A stretch of 8,002 nt of DNA from an uncultured Porphyromonadaceae bacterium (GTDB lineage: Bacteria; Bacteroidota; Bacteroidia; Bacteroidales; Muribaculaceae): contig URWH01000080.1 in assembly GCA_900551515.1 (NCBI GenBank), positions 1 through 8,002 of the forward strand, in the 5' to 3' direction. Below, in pieces: positions 1 through 7,152 of the stretch. Below the pieces are notes generated by a model. The model ran no database searches. It worked only from the letters and a program-made list of their open reading frames with translations, and was not told where the DNA came from. Numbering within the stretch: position 1 is the stretch's first letter; each line of letters starts with the position of its first letter. The position numbers and the translations under genes were made by a program.

Positions 1-1668
1 TCTCACGCCGTCGGCGCCGTATTCTTCGATGAGATTGAGCGGGTCGGGCGAGTTGCCGAGCTGTTTCGACATCTTGCGGCCTATCTCATCGCGGACGATG
101 CCGGTGAAATAGACGTTGTTGAAAGGCTGGCGGCCGGTGAATTCATATCCGGCCATGATCATGCGGGCAACCCAGAAGAAGATGATGTCGGGGCCGGTGA
201 CGAGATCGGTTGTCGGATAATAATAGTTGATTTCTTCGTTGTCGGGATCGAGGATGCCGTTGAAGAGCGTGATGGGCCAGAGCCACGACGAGAACCAGGT
301 GTCGAAGCAATCGTCGTCTTGACGGAGGTCGGCTGCCGTAAGCGATGGGTTGCTCTTGCGTGCAAGCCCGAGGGCTTCGTCGGCGGTCTCGGCAACTACA
401 AACGAGCCGTCGGGCAGGTAGTAGGCCGGGATGCGGTGGCCCCACCAGAGCTGACGCGAGATGCACCAGTCGCGGATGTCGGTCATCCAGTGGCGGTAGG
501 TGTTTTTGAACTTGTCGGGGATGAATTTGATGATATCGTTTTCAACAGCTTCGAGCGCCGGCTTGGCAAGCGAGTCCATCTTGAGGAACCACTGGTCGCT
601 CAGGCGGGGTTCGACGACAGTGTCGGAGTTGCGTTCGGAATATCCCACTTTGTTCTCGTAGTTTTCGATCTTCTCGATGAGGCCGGCGGCTTCGAGATCT
701 TTGGCGATCTGCTCGCGCACTGCAAAGCGGTCCATACCGACGTACATTCCGGCTGCTTCGCTGACGGTGGCATCGTCGTTGAATATGTCGATGCTCTCGA
801 GATTGTGCTTCTGGCCGAGCATATAGTCGTTCATGTCGTGGGCCGGCGTAACCTTGAGGCAGCCTGTGCCGAATTCGATGTCGACATAATCGTCCTCGAT
901 CACGGGGATTTCGCGGCCAACCAACGGCACGATCACGCGTTTGCCCCGGAGATGCTGATTCTTGGGATCGGCAGGGTTGATGCACATGGCGGTGTCGCCC
1001 ATGATGGTTTCGGGACGTGTGGTGGCGACGATTGCATATCCGTCTTCACCCACGATCTTATAGCGGAGATAATAGAGTTTCGAGTGTTCCTCTTTGTAGA
1101 TCACCTCGATGTCGCTGAGGGCAGTCTGCGCTTTCGGATCCCAGCTCACCATGCGTTTGCCACGGTAGATGAGGCCTTTGCGGTAGAGATCGACAAATAC
1201 GCGGATCACGCTGCGCGAGCGGATGTCGTCCATGGTGAACGCGGTGCGGTCCCAGTCGCACGAGGCGCCGAGTTTTTTAAGTTGCTGGAGGATTATGCCG
1301 CCGTATTTATGCGTCCATTCCCAGGCTTTTTCGAGGAATTCCTCACGGGAGAGGTCGCTCTTCTTGATGCCCTGTTCGGCGAGTTTGGCCACCACTTTTG
1401 CTTCGGTGGCGATGGCGGCGTGGTCGGTACCCGGCACCCAGAGGGCGTTTTTGCCGTCCATGCGGGCGCGGCGCACGAGAATGTCCTGGATTGTGTTGTT
1501 GAGCATGTGACCCATGTGAAGGACGCCGGTGACGTTTGGCGGGGGAATCACGATGCAAAAGGGTTCGCGTGCGTCTGGCGTGCTGTGAAACAGCTTGTGT
1601 TTCAGCCAGTAGGCATACCATTTATCCTCCACTTCGGCAGGATTGTATTTTGTGGCTAACTCGTTCAT
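1..1668 (-). CDS. valS: Valyl-tRNA synthetase, N-terminal 556 residues (3' end outside window)
   Basis: Class I aminoacyl-tRNA synthetase that charges tRNA-Val with valine in the cytoplasm, using ATP and releasing AMP and pyrophosphate. The reading frame is open from the ATG at 1668 to the left edge: 556 residues, against roughly 870-900 for the family, so the anticodon-binding and C-terminal coiled-coil regions lie outside. Seen in order: the HIGH-type signature [13 protein letters not shown] (residues 42-54); [10 protein letters not shown] (80-89); the CP1 editing domain with [12 protein letters not shown] (216-227) and [12 protein letters not shown] (267-278), which removes mischarged threonine; SDQWFLKM (357-364); [10 protein letters not shown] (408-417); [10 protein letters not shown] (456-465); and the KMSKS loop in the variant form [12 protein letters not shown] (532-543). 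The start is well supported because [18 protein letters not shown] is a typical ValRS N-terminus and a good promoter lies about 37 bases upstream. It is separated from the upstream hppA by a terminator, so it is probably transcribed independently. Confidence 0.97.
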   Translation of the reverse strand, partial: MNELATKYNPAEVEDKWYAYWLKHKLFHSTPDAREPFCIVIPPPNVTGVLHMGHMLNNTIQDILVRRARMDGKNALWVPGTDHAAIATEAKVVAKLAEQGIKKSDLSREEFLEKAWEWTHKYGGIILQQLKKLGASCDWDRTAFTMDDIRSRSVIRVFVDLYRKGLIYRGKRMVSWDPKAQTALSDIEVIYKEEHSKLYYLRYKIVGEDGYAIVATTRPETIMGDTAMCINPADPKNQHLRGKRVIVPLVGREIPVIEDDYVDIEFGTGCLKVTPAHDMNDYMLGQKHNLESIDIFNDDATVSEAAGMYVGMDRFAVREQIAKDLEAAGLIEKIENYENKVGYSERNSDTVVEPRLSDQWFLKMDSLAKPALEAVENDIIKFIPDKFKNTYRHWMTDIRDWCISRQLWWGHRIPAYYLPDGSFVVAETADEALGLARKSNPSLTAADLRQDDDCFDTWFSSWLWPITLFNGILDPDNEEINYYYPTTDLVTGPDIIFFWVARMIMAGYEFTGRQPFNNVYFTGIVRDEIGRKMSKQLGNSPDPLNLIEEYGADGVR

Positions 1669-1704
1669 AATCGGATGGATGGTGAAAACGTTAAATAATC
1701 AGCG

Positions 1705-1736
1705 CAAAATTACGAATTATCCATCGCATTTGCAAA
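1705..1736 (-). promoter_or_regulatory. Bacteroidetes-type promoter of valS
   Basis: On the minus strand TTTG (1736-1733) is followed after 20 bases by TAATTTTG (1712-1705), a full match to the Bacteroidetes primary-sigma consensus (-33 TTTG, -7 TAnnTTTG). The -7 element ends 36 bases before the valS ATG, giving an expected leader of about 30 bases. The -33 element lies inside the 12-base palindrome CATTTGCAAATG (1727-1738). Seen in sequence; promoter activity is inferred. Confidence 0.7.
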
Positions 1737-1784
1737 TGTGTGACCAATGCTCGGTGTTGGCATGTTTTTCGGCCTGACGTTTTG

Positions 1785-1824
1785 AAAAACAAGGGCTGTC
1801 GCCTTTTATCCCGGCGACAGCCCT
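1785..1824 (-). terminator. Intrinsic terminator of hppA
   Basis: A perfect 12-bp stem (1792-1803 AGGGCTGTCGCC against 1813-1824 GGCGACAGCCCT) with a 9-base loop is followed on the minus strand by a T-rich tract, TTGTTTTTC (1792-1784, sharing the last stem base). It begins 32 bases after the hppA stop codon. The orientation of the T tract makes it a minus-strand rho-independent terminator. It should isolate hppA transcription from valS. Confidence 0.88.
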
Positions 1825-1856
1825 GACGATGTAATTTACTGATATGTGTGAAGTTG

Positions 1857-4091
1857 TTATCCGAACAGACTGAAGCTGACTGTCAGCCCGGCCATCACGA
1901 TTGCCACCATCGACATTAGCTTGATGAGGATGTTGAGCGAGGGGCCGGAAGTGTCCTTGAACGGATCGCCGACGGTGTCGCCGACAACGGTGGCTTTGTG
2001 CACTTCGCTGCCTTTGCCGCCGAAGTTGCCTTCTTCGATGTATTTCTTAGCGTTGTCCCATGCGCCTCCGGAGTTGGCCATGAACACGGCGAGCACGAAA
2101 CCTGCGGCGAGGCCGCCACAGAGCAGGCCTATCACGCCCGGCACGCCGAAGATGAGGCCGACGAGGATAGGAACGGCTATGGCAAGGAGCGACGGGAATA
2201 CCATTTCGCGCTGGGCGCCCTTGGTGGAAATCTGCACGCAGCGTGCATAGTCGGGTTCGGCTTTGCCGGTGAGGATGCCTTTTATTTCGCGGAACTGGCG
2301 GCGCACCTCTTCGACCATGTGGGCGGCGGCGCGGCCTACGGCGTTCATCGTCAGACCGCAGAAGAGGAATGCCATCATGGCGCCGATGAACATGCCGGCG
2401 AGCACGAGCGGGTTCATCAGTGTGACATCGTAGTGAACCATGAAGTCGGTGAACGTGGCTGTGTGGTAATCGGTGCCGTTGATGAGCATCGCGTTGGGAT
2501 CGATGGTGGTGCCGGCCTGGATGAGACCGTCGAATTTATGCTCGAGCCCCATGCGTATTTCTTCAACATAAGAAGCCAGGAGGGCAAGACCGGTCAGAGC
2601 TGCCGAGCCGATGGCAAAGCCTTTGCCGGTAGCTGCCGTGGTGTTGCCCAAAGAGTCCAGCGCGTCTGTGCGCTTGCGAACCTCGGGGCCGAGGCCGCTC
2701 ATTTCGGCATTACCGCCGGCATTGTCGGCAATAGGGCCGTAGGCGTCGGTGGCAAGGGTGATGCCGAGTGTGGAGAGCATGCCGACGGCTGCGATGCCGA
2801 TGCCGTAGAGACCCCATGAGATGTTGGAGAAGTCAAATCCTGATGCGAGCCAGTAGGACATTATGATGCCGAACACAACGGCGAGCACGGGGATGGCCGT
2901 AGAGACCATGCCGAGGCCTACGCCCGAGATGATGACCGTTGCCGGACCTGTCTGGCCGCTTTCGGCAAGCCGTTTAGTGGGGCGGTAGGATTGCGAAGTG
3001 TAATATTCCGTTGCCTGTCCGATGACAATGCCGACTGCGAGACCTACGACGACGGCCAACGAGAGGTTGACCCAGTTGGGGATGTCGAGGCTCCAGAGGA
3101 TGAGGAACGTGGCGCCGACGATGAGCAGCGAGCTGAGGTTGGTGCCTACGGCGAGCGATTTGAGCAGGCTTTTGATAGTGGCGTTTTCTTTCGTCTTCAC
3201 GGCGAAGATGCCCAGAATCGAAAGCAGGATGCCTACGGCCGCGATGAGCATGGGTGCGAGCACGGCTTTTGTCTGCAGAGCCACTGAGCCGGCGGCTTCG
3301 TTGAGGAAACCGGTGGCACCGGCTGCAGCGCCGAGAGCGGCGGTTGCGAGGATGGAGCCGCAATATGATTCGTAGAGGTCGGCGCCCATGCCGGCGACGT
3401 CGCCCACGTTGTCGCCTACATTATCGGCGATGGTGGCGGGGTTGCGCGGGTCGTCTTCCGGGATGCCGGCTTCGACTTTGCCCACGAGGTCGGCGCCTAC
3501 GTCAGCGGCTTTGGTGTAGATGCCGCCGCCGACACGTGCAAACAGGGCCTGCGTCGAGGCGCCCATGCCGAAGGTGAGCATCGTGGTGGTGATCATGGTG
3601 AGCTTGGCGGTGCCGTCAAGGCCGAGAGGCACGCAGTTGAGCAAAATAAACCAGAACGAGATGTCGAGGAGTCCGAGGCCTACAACCACGAGACCCATCA
3701 CGGCGCCCGAGCGGAAGGCTACTTTCAGTCCGGAATTGAGCGACTGACGGGCGGCGTTGGCTGTGCGGGCCGAGGCATAAGTGGCTGTCTTCATGCCGAG
3801 ATAGCCGGCGAGGCCGCTGAAGAAGCCGCCTGTGAGGAATGCTATGGGCACCCATTTGTTCTGGACACCGAATCCATAGGCCATGATCGAGAAGAGGCAG
3901 ATGAAAACGATGGTCACGATTTTGTACTGTTGGCGGAGGTAGGACATGGCGCCTTTGCGTACGTGAGATGCTATCTTACGCATCTGGTCGGTGCCTTCAT
4001 CCTGCTTCTTCATCCAACGGAAGAAATAGTAGGCGAGGCACAGCGCAACGATTGAAGCTGCGGGCACAAGCCAAAACAGAAGATTTTCCAT
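1857..4091 (-). CDS. hppA: Membrane-bound ion-pumping pyrophosphatase, K+-dependent, probably Na+/H+ type
   Basis: Inner-membrane pump of 744 residues with about 16 helices that couples hydrolysis of pyrophosphate to outward transport of Na+ and/or H+. All catalytic loops are present: DLVGKVEAGIPEDDPRNP (201-218), ADNVGDNVGD (222-231), ATDAYGPIADNAGGNAEM (447-464) and DTVGDPFKDTSGPS (705-718). In GNTTAATGKG (482-491) the position that sets potassium dependence is alanine (A486), not the lysine of K+-independent pumps, so K+ activation is expected. E241 in ADLYESYCGS has the placement found in Na+-pumping and K+-dependent families. T87, F91 and D143 have the spacing I recall for the Bacteroides dual Na+,H+ pumps. 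The frame extends upstream to a TTG at 4142, but I chose the ATG at 4091. It begins MENLLFWLVPAAS, which goes straight into the first helix, and the predicted -7 element (4140-4147) covers the TTG. A strong terminator follows the gene. Identity is certain; ion specificity is inferred. Confidence 0.97.
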   Translation of the reverse strand: MENLLFWLVPAASIVALCLAYYFFRWMKKQDEGTDQMRKIASHVRKGAMSYLRQQYKIVTIVFICLFSIMAYGFGVQNKWVPIAFLTGGFFSGLAGYLGMKTATYASARTANAARQSLNSGLKVAFRSGAVMGLVVVGLGLLDISFWFILLNCVPLGLDGTAKLTMITTTMLTFGMGASTQALFARVGGGIYTKAADVGADLVGKVEAGIPEDDPRNPATIADNVGDNVGDVAGMGADLYESYCGSILATAALGAAAGATGFLNEAAGSVALQTKAVLAPMLIAAVGILLSILGIFAVKTKENATIKSLLKSLAVGTNLSSLLIVGATFLILWSLDIPNWVNLSLAVVVGLAVGIVIGQATEYYTSQSYRPTKRLAESGQTGPATVIISGVGLGMVSTAIPVLAVVFGIIMSYWLASGFDFSNISWGLYGIGIAAVGMLSTLGITLATDAYGPIADNAGGNAEMSGLGPEVRKRTDALDSLGNTTAATGKGFAIGSAALTGLALLASYVEEIRMGLEHKFDGLIQAGTTIDPNAMLINGTDYHTATFTDFMVHYDVTLMNPLVLAGMFIGAMMAFLFCGLTMNAVGRAAAHMVEEVRRQFREIKGILTGKAEPDYARCVQISTKGAQREMVFPSLLAIAVPILVGLIFGVPGVIGLLCGGLAAGFVLAVFMANSGGAWDNAKKYIEEGNFGGKGSEVHKATVVGDTVGDPFKDTSGPSLNILIKLMSMVAIVMAGLTVSFSLFG

Positions 4092-4139
4092 TAGCTGAAA
4101 CGATTTAAGGATTGATTGTTGATTATATTTAAATTGTTT

Positions 4140-4174
4140 CAAAGGTAATGACTTTATTTCATTTTTCCGCCAAA
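4140..4174 (-). promoter_or_regulatory. Probable promoter of hppA
   Basis: Minus-strand TACCTTTG (4147-4140) fits the -7 consensus TAnnTTTG exactly. The nearest TTTG (4174-4171) is 23 bases upstream, slightly longer than the 20 seen at two other promoters here, so the -33 assignment is weaker. Transcription would begin near 4135, leaving an A/T-rich leader of about 45 bases before the ATG at 4091. Confidence 0.55.
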
Positions 4175-4243
4175 ATTGTGCGAAAACCGCCGGATGTCCG
4201 GGCGGAAATTGGTGTTGGGGTGCCGCATTTGTTGCGACGATGA

Positions 4244-4275
4244 GTTGCAGAGGTTGGAACGATTGAGTAATTTTG
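4244..4275 (+). promoter_or_regulatory. Probable promoter of the AlkD-like gene, near-leaderless
   Basis: TAATTTTG (4268-4275) is a full -7 match, with a TTG (4244-4246) 21 bases upstream as a partial -33 element. The -7 element ends only 7 bases before the ATG at 4283, so the transcript would have essentially no 5' leader. It is divergent from the hppA promoter within the same 191-base gap. Confidence 0.5.
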
Positions 4276-4282
4276 CGACGTC

Positions 4283-4831
4283 ATGACAGAGTTTAACCGA
4301 TTACAACAGATCAAACGGCGCCTTTTTGCGATGCGCAATGGCGTGATAGCCGATGCTTTGCGCCGCGGAGGGTCGCCCTTCAAAATTATTTTTGGCGTCA
4401 ACATGCCGCAGCTTGCGGAGATAGCAGCCGGCGAAGGACCGGATATCGAGCTGGCCCGTGAATTGTGGGGCAACCGCTCGACCCGCGAGAGCATGCTGCT
4501 GGCTCCTATGCTGGTGGATGCCGCGACGTTCACGCCCGATGAAGCGCGCCGCTGGATCGCTTCGGTGCCGTCGCCTGAGATTGCCGACAATCTGGTGCAC
4601 AAGCTGTTGCGGCATATGAATTGCGGCTATGAGCTGGCCGTAGAGGCGTCCCGTAGCGACAATGACATGCAGCACTATGTGGCGATGCGTCTGCTGTGGC
4701 ATTATCTGCGCGTGCATCCCGAAGAGGTGCGAGCGCTGGCCGAGGCCGAGATCACGCGCGATTGCGCTCTGACGCGTCAGGCCGCAGTGCAGATCGTCGA
4801 CGAACTGGATTTTATTTCCGGTAAAGGTTGA
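4283..4831 (+). CDS. AlkD-like HEAT-fold protein (DNA alkylation repair family, function uncertain)
   Basis: A 182-residue soluble, helix-rich protein. The pattern of paired amphipathic helices and segments such as LARELWGNRSTRESMLLAPMLV (57-78), which resembles the LW...RE stretch of AlkD, suggest the HEAT-like fold of the DNA alkylation repair family; well-studied AlkD glycosylases run to about 230-240 residues. AlkD excises N3- and N7-alkylated purines using an aromatic-rich cleft (a Trp-Trp-Asp segment). The corresponding stretch here reads SVPSPEIADNLVHKLL (94-109): an Asp (D102) remains but no Trp pair, so glycosylase activity is doubtful. The N-terminal IKRRLFAMRNGVIADALRR (10-28) looks like an intact first helix and supports the start at 4283 over the internal Met at residue 17. 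It is transcribed divergently from hppA. Its stop codon lies 2 bases from that of the convergent acyltransferase gene. It could instead be a non-catalytic DNA-binding or scaffold HEAT protein. Confidence 0.7.
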   Translation: MTEFNRLQQIKRRLFAMRNGVIADALRRGGSPFKIIFGVNMPQLAEIAAGEGPDIELARELWGNRSTRESMLLAPMLVDAATFTPDEARRWIASVPSPEIADNLVHKLLRHMNCGYELAVEASRSDNDMQHYVAMRLLWHYLRVHPEEVRALAEAEITRDCALTRQAAVQIVDELDFISGKG

Positions 4832-4833
4832 TT

Positions 4834-6006
4834 TCACTTTTTGCTTCGGCGCAACCACCGGGACGTGAGGTAGTTGCGCACGGGCTCGTCGTAGTATCTC
4901 AGCGCGAGCCATGCGATAACCGGGATGGCTACAAGGATGCATGCCATGACCGGAAGCGCTTCAGTGAAGGTGATGGAGTTGGTCCATACCCAGCTGTAGA
5001 ACAGATACATGAGCGGGTAGTGGACAATGTAGACCGGATAGGAAAGGTTGCCAAGATTTTCGCAAACGGCGGTTGAGAAGCGGTCGGTGGTGACGCCGTT
5101 TGCGCCGATCCACACTATGGCAGGCAGGATGATGAATGTGCAGAGCAGGTCGTAGGTGGCATTGAGCATGGATATGTCGCCGTCTGGGGTGATATAGGGG
5201 GCTATGCACACGGCGAGAAGCAGTGCCGAGCAGATCCAGAACGAGCCTCTGATGCCGGTGCGCGGTTTGAATCCGCGGGTCAGAAGCAAGCCGATGCCGA
5301 AGCAGAAGCTGACGTGAAACAGTCCCCCGACCAGCCCGCCGCAGGGGATGATATCCCATCCGAGGATGCTCCAGCCGTAGCCCATGGTGTAGCCGCCGGA
5401 AAAGTTGGCATAAGTGCAGGCGGCAAGTCCGATGCCTGAAATGATGACGAAAATCCTTAGCCAGCGGGTGGAAAAACGGTGCAGGAATATGGCATAGAAA
5501 ATGCTAGCTATGTATTCGAAAAATAGTGACCATTGCGGACCGTTGAGCGGGAACATTTCGGCATAGCCGCGGACGTCCATCATCGTGTAGGGGATGGCCG
5601 GAAGCAAAAGGAGTCCGCATATCAGGGCTATGACGACCGATTCGGGCGGCATCGGCGTGCCGTCCCACCGCACGCAGCCCTGCAGGATATAAGCGGCCGC
5701 GCCAAGGATAATGGCGAGAACCACCATGGGGTGCAGGCGGATGAAGCGGCGGAGCATGAAGCGGCGGGCGGTCATCTGGCCGTTGCGCCAGCGGCCGTCG
5801 TAGGCGTAGCCTATCACGAAGCCGGAAAGGATGAAAAAGAAGTCGACGGCCAGATAACCGTGGTTCATCATCTGCGATTGCCACCCGGTGCTGAATGCTT
5901 CTCCGAAATGGAAGATGATGACGATGAGGGCGCCCACGCCACGCAGCCCGTCGAGAAGCGTGTATCGTGGTTTGGCGGATAGGGGAGGCGTGAGGACGGT
6001 TGGCAT
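4834..6006 (-). CDS. Acyltransferase-3 family membrane protein (OafA/YrhL type)
   Basis: Inner-membrane protein of 390 residues with about 10 predicted helices. This family moves acyl groups, often acetyl, onto cell-surface polysaccharide, lipopolysaccharide or other small acceptors. Family marks visible: LDGLRGVGALIVIIFHF (18-34) with the conserved His33; VDFFFILSGFVIGY (54-67); RRFMLRRFIRLHP (81-93); the WSLFFEY segment (159-165) corresponding to the usual WSL..E motif; LGNLSYPVYIVHYPL (318-332); and YYDEPVRNYL (371-380) near the C-terminus. The length is normal for a stand-alone domain without an SGNH extension. The acceptor cannot be told from sequence, and no glycosyltransferase or capsule genes are adjacent. 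The ATG at 6006 lies 55 bases after the stop of the transporter gene, with no -7 match between them, so co-transcription from the transporter promoter is likely. No intrinsic terminator fits before the convergent gene's stop. Confidence 0.92.
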   Translation of the reverse strand: MPTVLTPPLSAKPRYTLLDGLRGVGALIVIIFHFGEAFSTGWQSQMMNHGYLAVDFFFILSGFVIGYAYDGRWRNGQMTARRFMLRRFIRLHPMVVLAIILGAAAYILQGCVRWDGTPMPPESVVIALICGLLLLPAIPYTMMDVRGYAEMFPLNGPQWSLFFEYIASIFYAIFLHRFSTRWLRIFVIISGIGLAACTYANFSGGYTMGYGWSILGWDIIPCGGLVGGLFHVSFCFGIGLLLTRGFKPRTGIRGSFWICSALLLAVCIAPYITPDGDISMLNATYDLLCTFIILPAIVWIGANGVTTDRFSTAVCENLGNLSYPVYIVHYPLMYLFYSWVWTNSITFTEALPVMACILVAIPVIAWLALRYYDEPVRNYLTSRWLRRSKK

Positions 6007-6061
6007 GTTAGTTTTGGGGAAATGTGTGGGTGTGTATGGCAGGCCGATGGAGATGTTTGTG

Positions 6062-6991
6062 TCAGAGCCGCTTCTTGCCTGAAAGGCGTTCGCTCAGTGC
6101 AACACCGATGAGGATGAGCGCGCAGCCGATGTAGCCGACCACAGAAACCTCCTCGCCGAGATAAAGCGCTGAAGCTACGAGTGTGACGATCGGGCTTATA
6201 TAGAGGTAGTTGCCGGAGATGATGACGCCTATTCGCTTGACCGACATGGCCCAGAAACTGAACGCGAGCACCGAGCAAACGATGGCGAGGAAACATAGGT
6301 TGCCGATGACTACAGGCGTGAAAATCACTTCAAACGGAGCGATCTGCGGCTCGATTGCAAAAAAGGGAAGTGCGGTGATGATCCCGTAGAAAAATGTCTT
6401 GCGGGTGATGAACCATACGCTGTAGGTGGCGTTGAGCGGGCGCAGGAGTATTGAATAGATGGCGAAGCAGAGGGCGGCAAGGAGTGCGAGCATGTCGCCT
6501 AACGGATTGACCTGCACTACGAAACTGCTGTTGAAAATCACGCATGCCACGCCCGAAAAGGCAATCATCGATCCGGTCATGAATCCGCGCGTGGGGCGCT
6601 CGCTGCGATACATCAGGCCGATGAGCAGTGCTGTTAGGATAGGAGATGTGGTGACAATGAGCGACACGTTGGTGACCAGCGTGTAGTTCATGGCTGTGTT
6701 TTCAGCGATGAAATAGACCGAGCTACCGCAAACGCCTACAAGAAAAAGCTTCATCTCGTCGGACCACGTGCGGGCGAAAACGGGCCGTGGGCAGATGATG
6801 AGCATACATAAATATGCAATTATGAAACGATAAACGTAGATCTCAACGGCGCTCAGTCCGTGGTTGAGGAGCACTTTGGTGTTGATGAATGCTATACCCC
6901 AGGCCGTGACAGCAATCAGGGCTCCGATATGATATATCAGATTGGAACCACGCCGGTGAATGCGTCCGTAGGAGTTGCGGTTTTCATTCAT
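6062..6991 (-). CDS. EamA/DMT-superfamily transporter
   Basis: Inner-membrane carrier of 309 residues with ten predicted helices arranged as two EamA repeats of five. The first repeat spans about residues 19-155 and contains AENTAMNYTLVTNVSLIVTT (96-115). The second spans about 167-300 and contains SVKRIGVIISGNYLYISPIV (250-269) followed by LYLGEEVS (276-283). These are the typical EamA half-end motifs. Members export or import small metabolites such as amino acids, nucleosides or sugars; the substrate cannot be predicted here. The frame extends upstream to a TTG at 7045, but that codon lies inside the predicted -33 element. The ATG at 6991 (MNENRNSYGRI, a short basic cytoplasmic tail before helix 1) is therefore the credible start. 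The C-terminus is basic (SERLSGKKRL), as expected for a cytoplasmic end. It is probably first in a two-gene transcript with the acyltransferase and is divergent from the OmpA-family gene. Confidence 0.92.
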   Translation of the reverse strand: MNENRNSYGRIHRRGSNLIYHIGALIAVTAWGIAFINTKVLLNHGLSAVEIYVYRFIIAYLCMLIICPRPVFARTWSDEMKLFLVGVCGSSVYFIAENTAMNYTLVTNVSLIVTTSPILTALLIGLMYRSERPTRGFMTGSMIAFSGVACVIFNSSFVVQVNPLGDMLALLAALCFAIYSILLRPLNATYSVWFITRKTFFYGIITALPFFAIEPQIAPFEVIFTPVVIGNLCFLAIVCSVLAFSFWAMSVKRIGVIISGNYLYISPIVTLVASALYLGEEVSVVGYIGCALILIGVALSERLSGKKRL

Positions 6992-7014
6992 AAAATTGTA
7001 TATTTTGATTATTG

Positions 7015-7046
7015 CAAAATTAATGATAAATTTGCATTTAATCAAA
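7015..7046 (-). promoter_or_regulatory. Bacteroidetes-type promoter of the transporter-acyltransferase pair
   Basis: On the minus strand TTTG (7046-7043) is followed after 20 bases by TAATTTTG (7022-7015), identical in both elements and spacing to the valS promoter. The -7 element ends 23 bases before the ATG at 6991, giving a leader of roughly 15-20 A/T-rich bases. Confidence 0.7.
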
Positions 7047-7107
7047 ACAATGTTGGTGCTGAAATTGTAATCAAAGAAAGAAGTTCCGGACTAACAGATG
7101 CAAAATA

Positions 7108-7120
7108 TTCATTTGCAAAT
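7108..7120 (+). promoter_or_regulatory. Palindrome and weak -7 candidate upstream of the OmpA-family gene
   Basis: TTCATTTG (7108-7115) matches the TAnnTTTG consensus except for the A, and it overlaps the palindrome ATTTGCAAAT (7111-7120). No convincing -33 TTTG lies about 20 bases upstream. If used, the leader to 7153 would be about 33 bases. This is the best candidate for the gene's promoter in this gap but is weak. Confidence 0.25.
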
Positions 7121-7152
7121 TCTTCAGTCACGCTAACACATAACCAAAAAAT

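Noticed and set aside
319..1659. A 446-codon open frame on the plus strand opposite valS
   Set aside because: It lies entirely antisense to a clearly real valS, its composition (rich in Val, Phe, His, Asp, Gly) is that of a reverse-complement shadow in G+C-rich coding DNA, and it has no recognisable domain.
1998..2819. A 273-codon plus-strand frame opposite hppA
   Set aside because: It is antisense to the strongly conserved hppA and is His/Ala/Gly/Glu-rich as expected for a shadow frame, with no family motif.
4301..4942. A 213-codon minus-strand frame opposite the AlkD-like gene, and a similar one at 4159-4602
   Set aside because: Both overlap a real gene antisense and show low-complexity Arg/His/Gln composition. 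The promoter and helix pattern favour the plus-strand gene.
6007..6061. A separate promoter for the acyltransferase gene
   Set aside because: No TAnnTTTG match is present in the 55-base gap. Co-transcription with the transporter explains the layout better.
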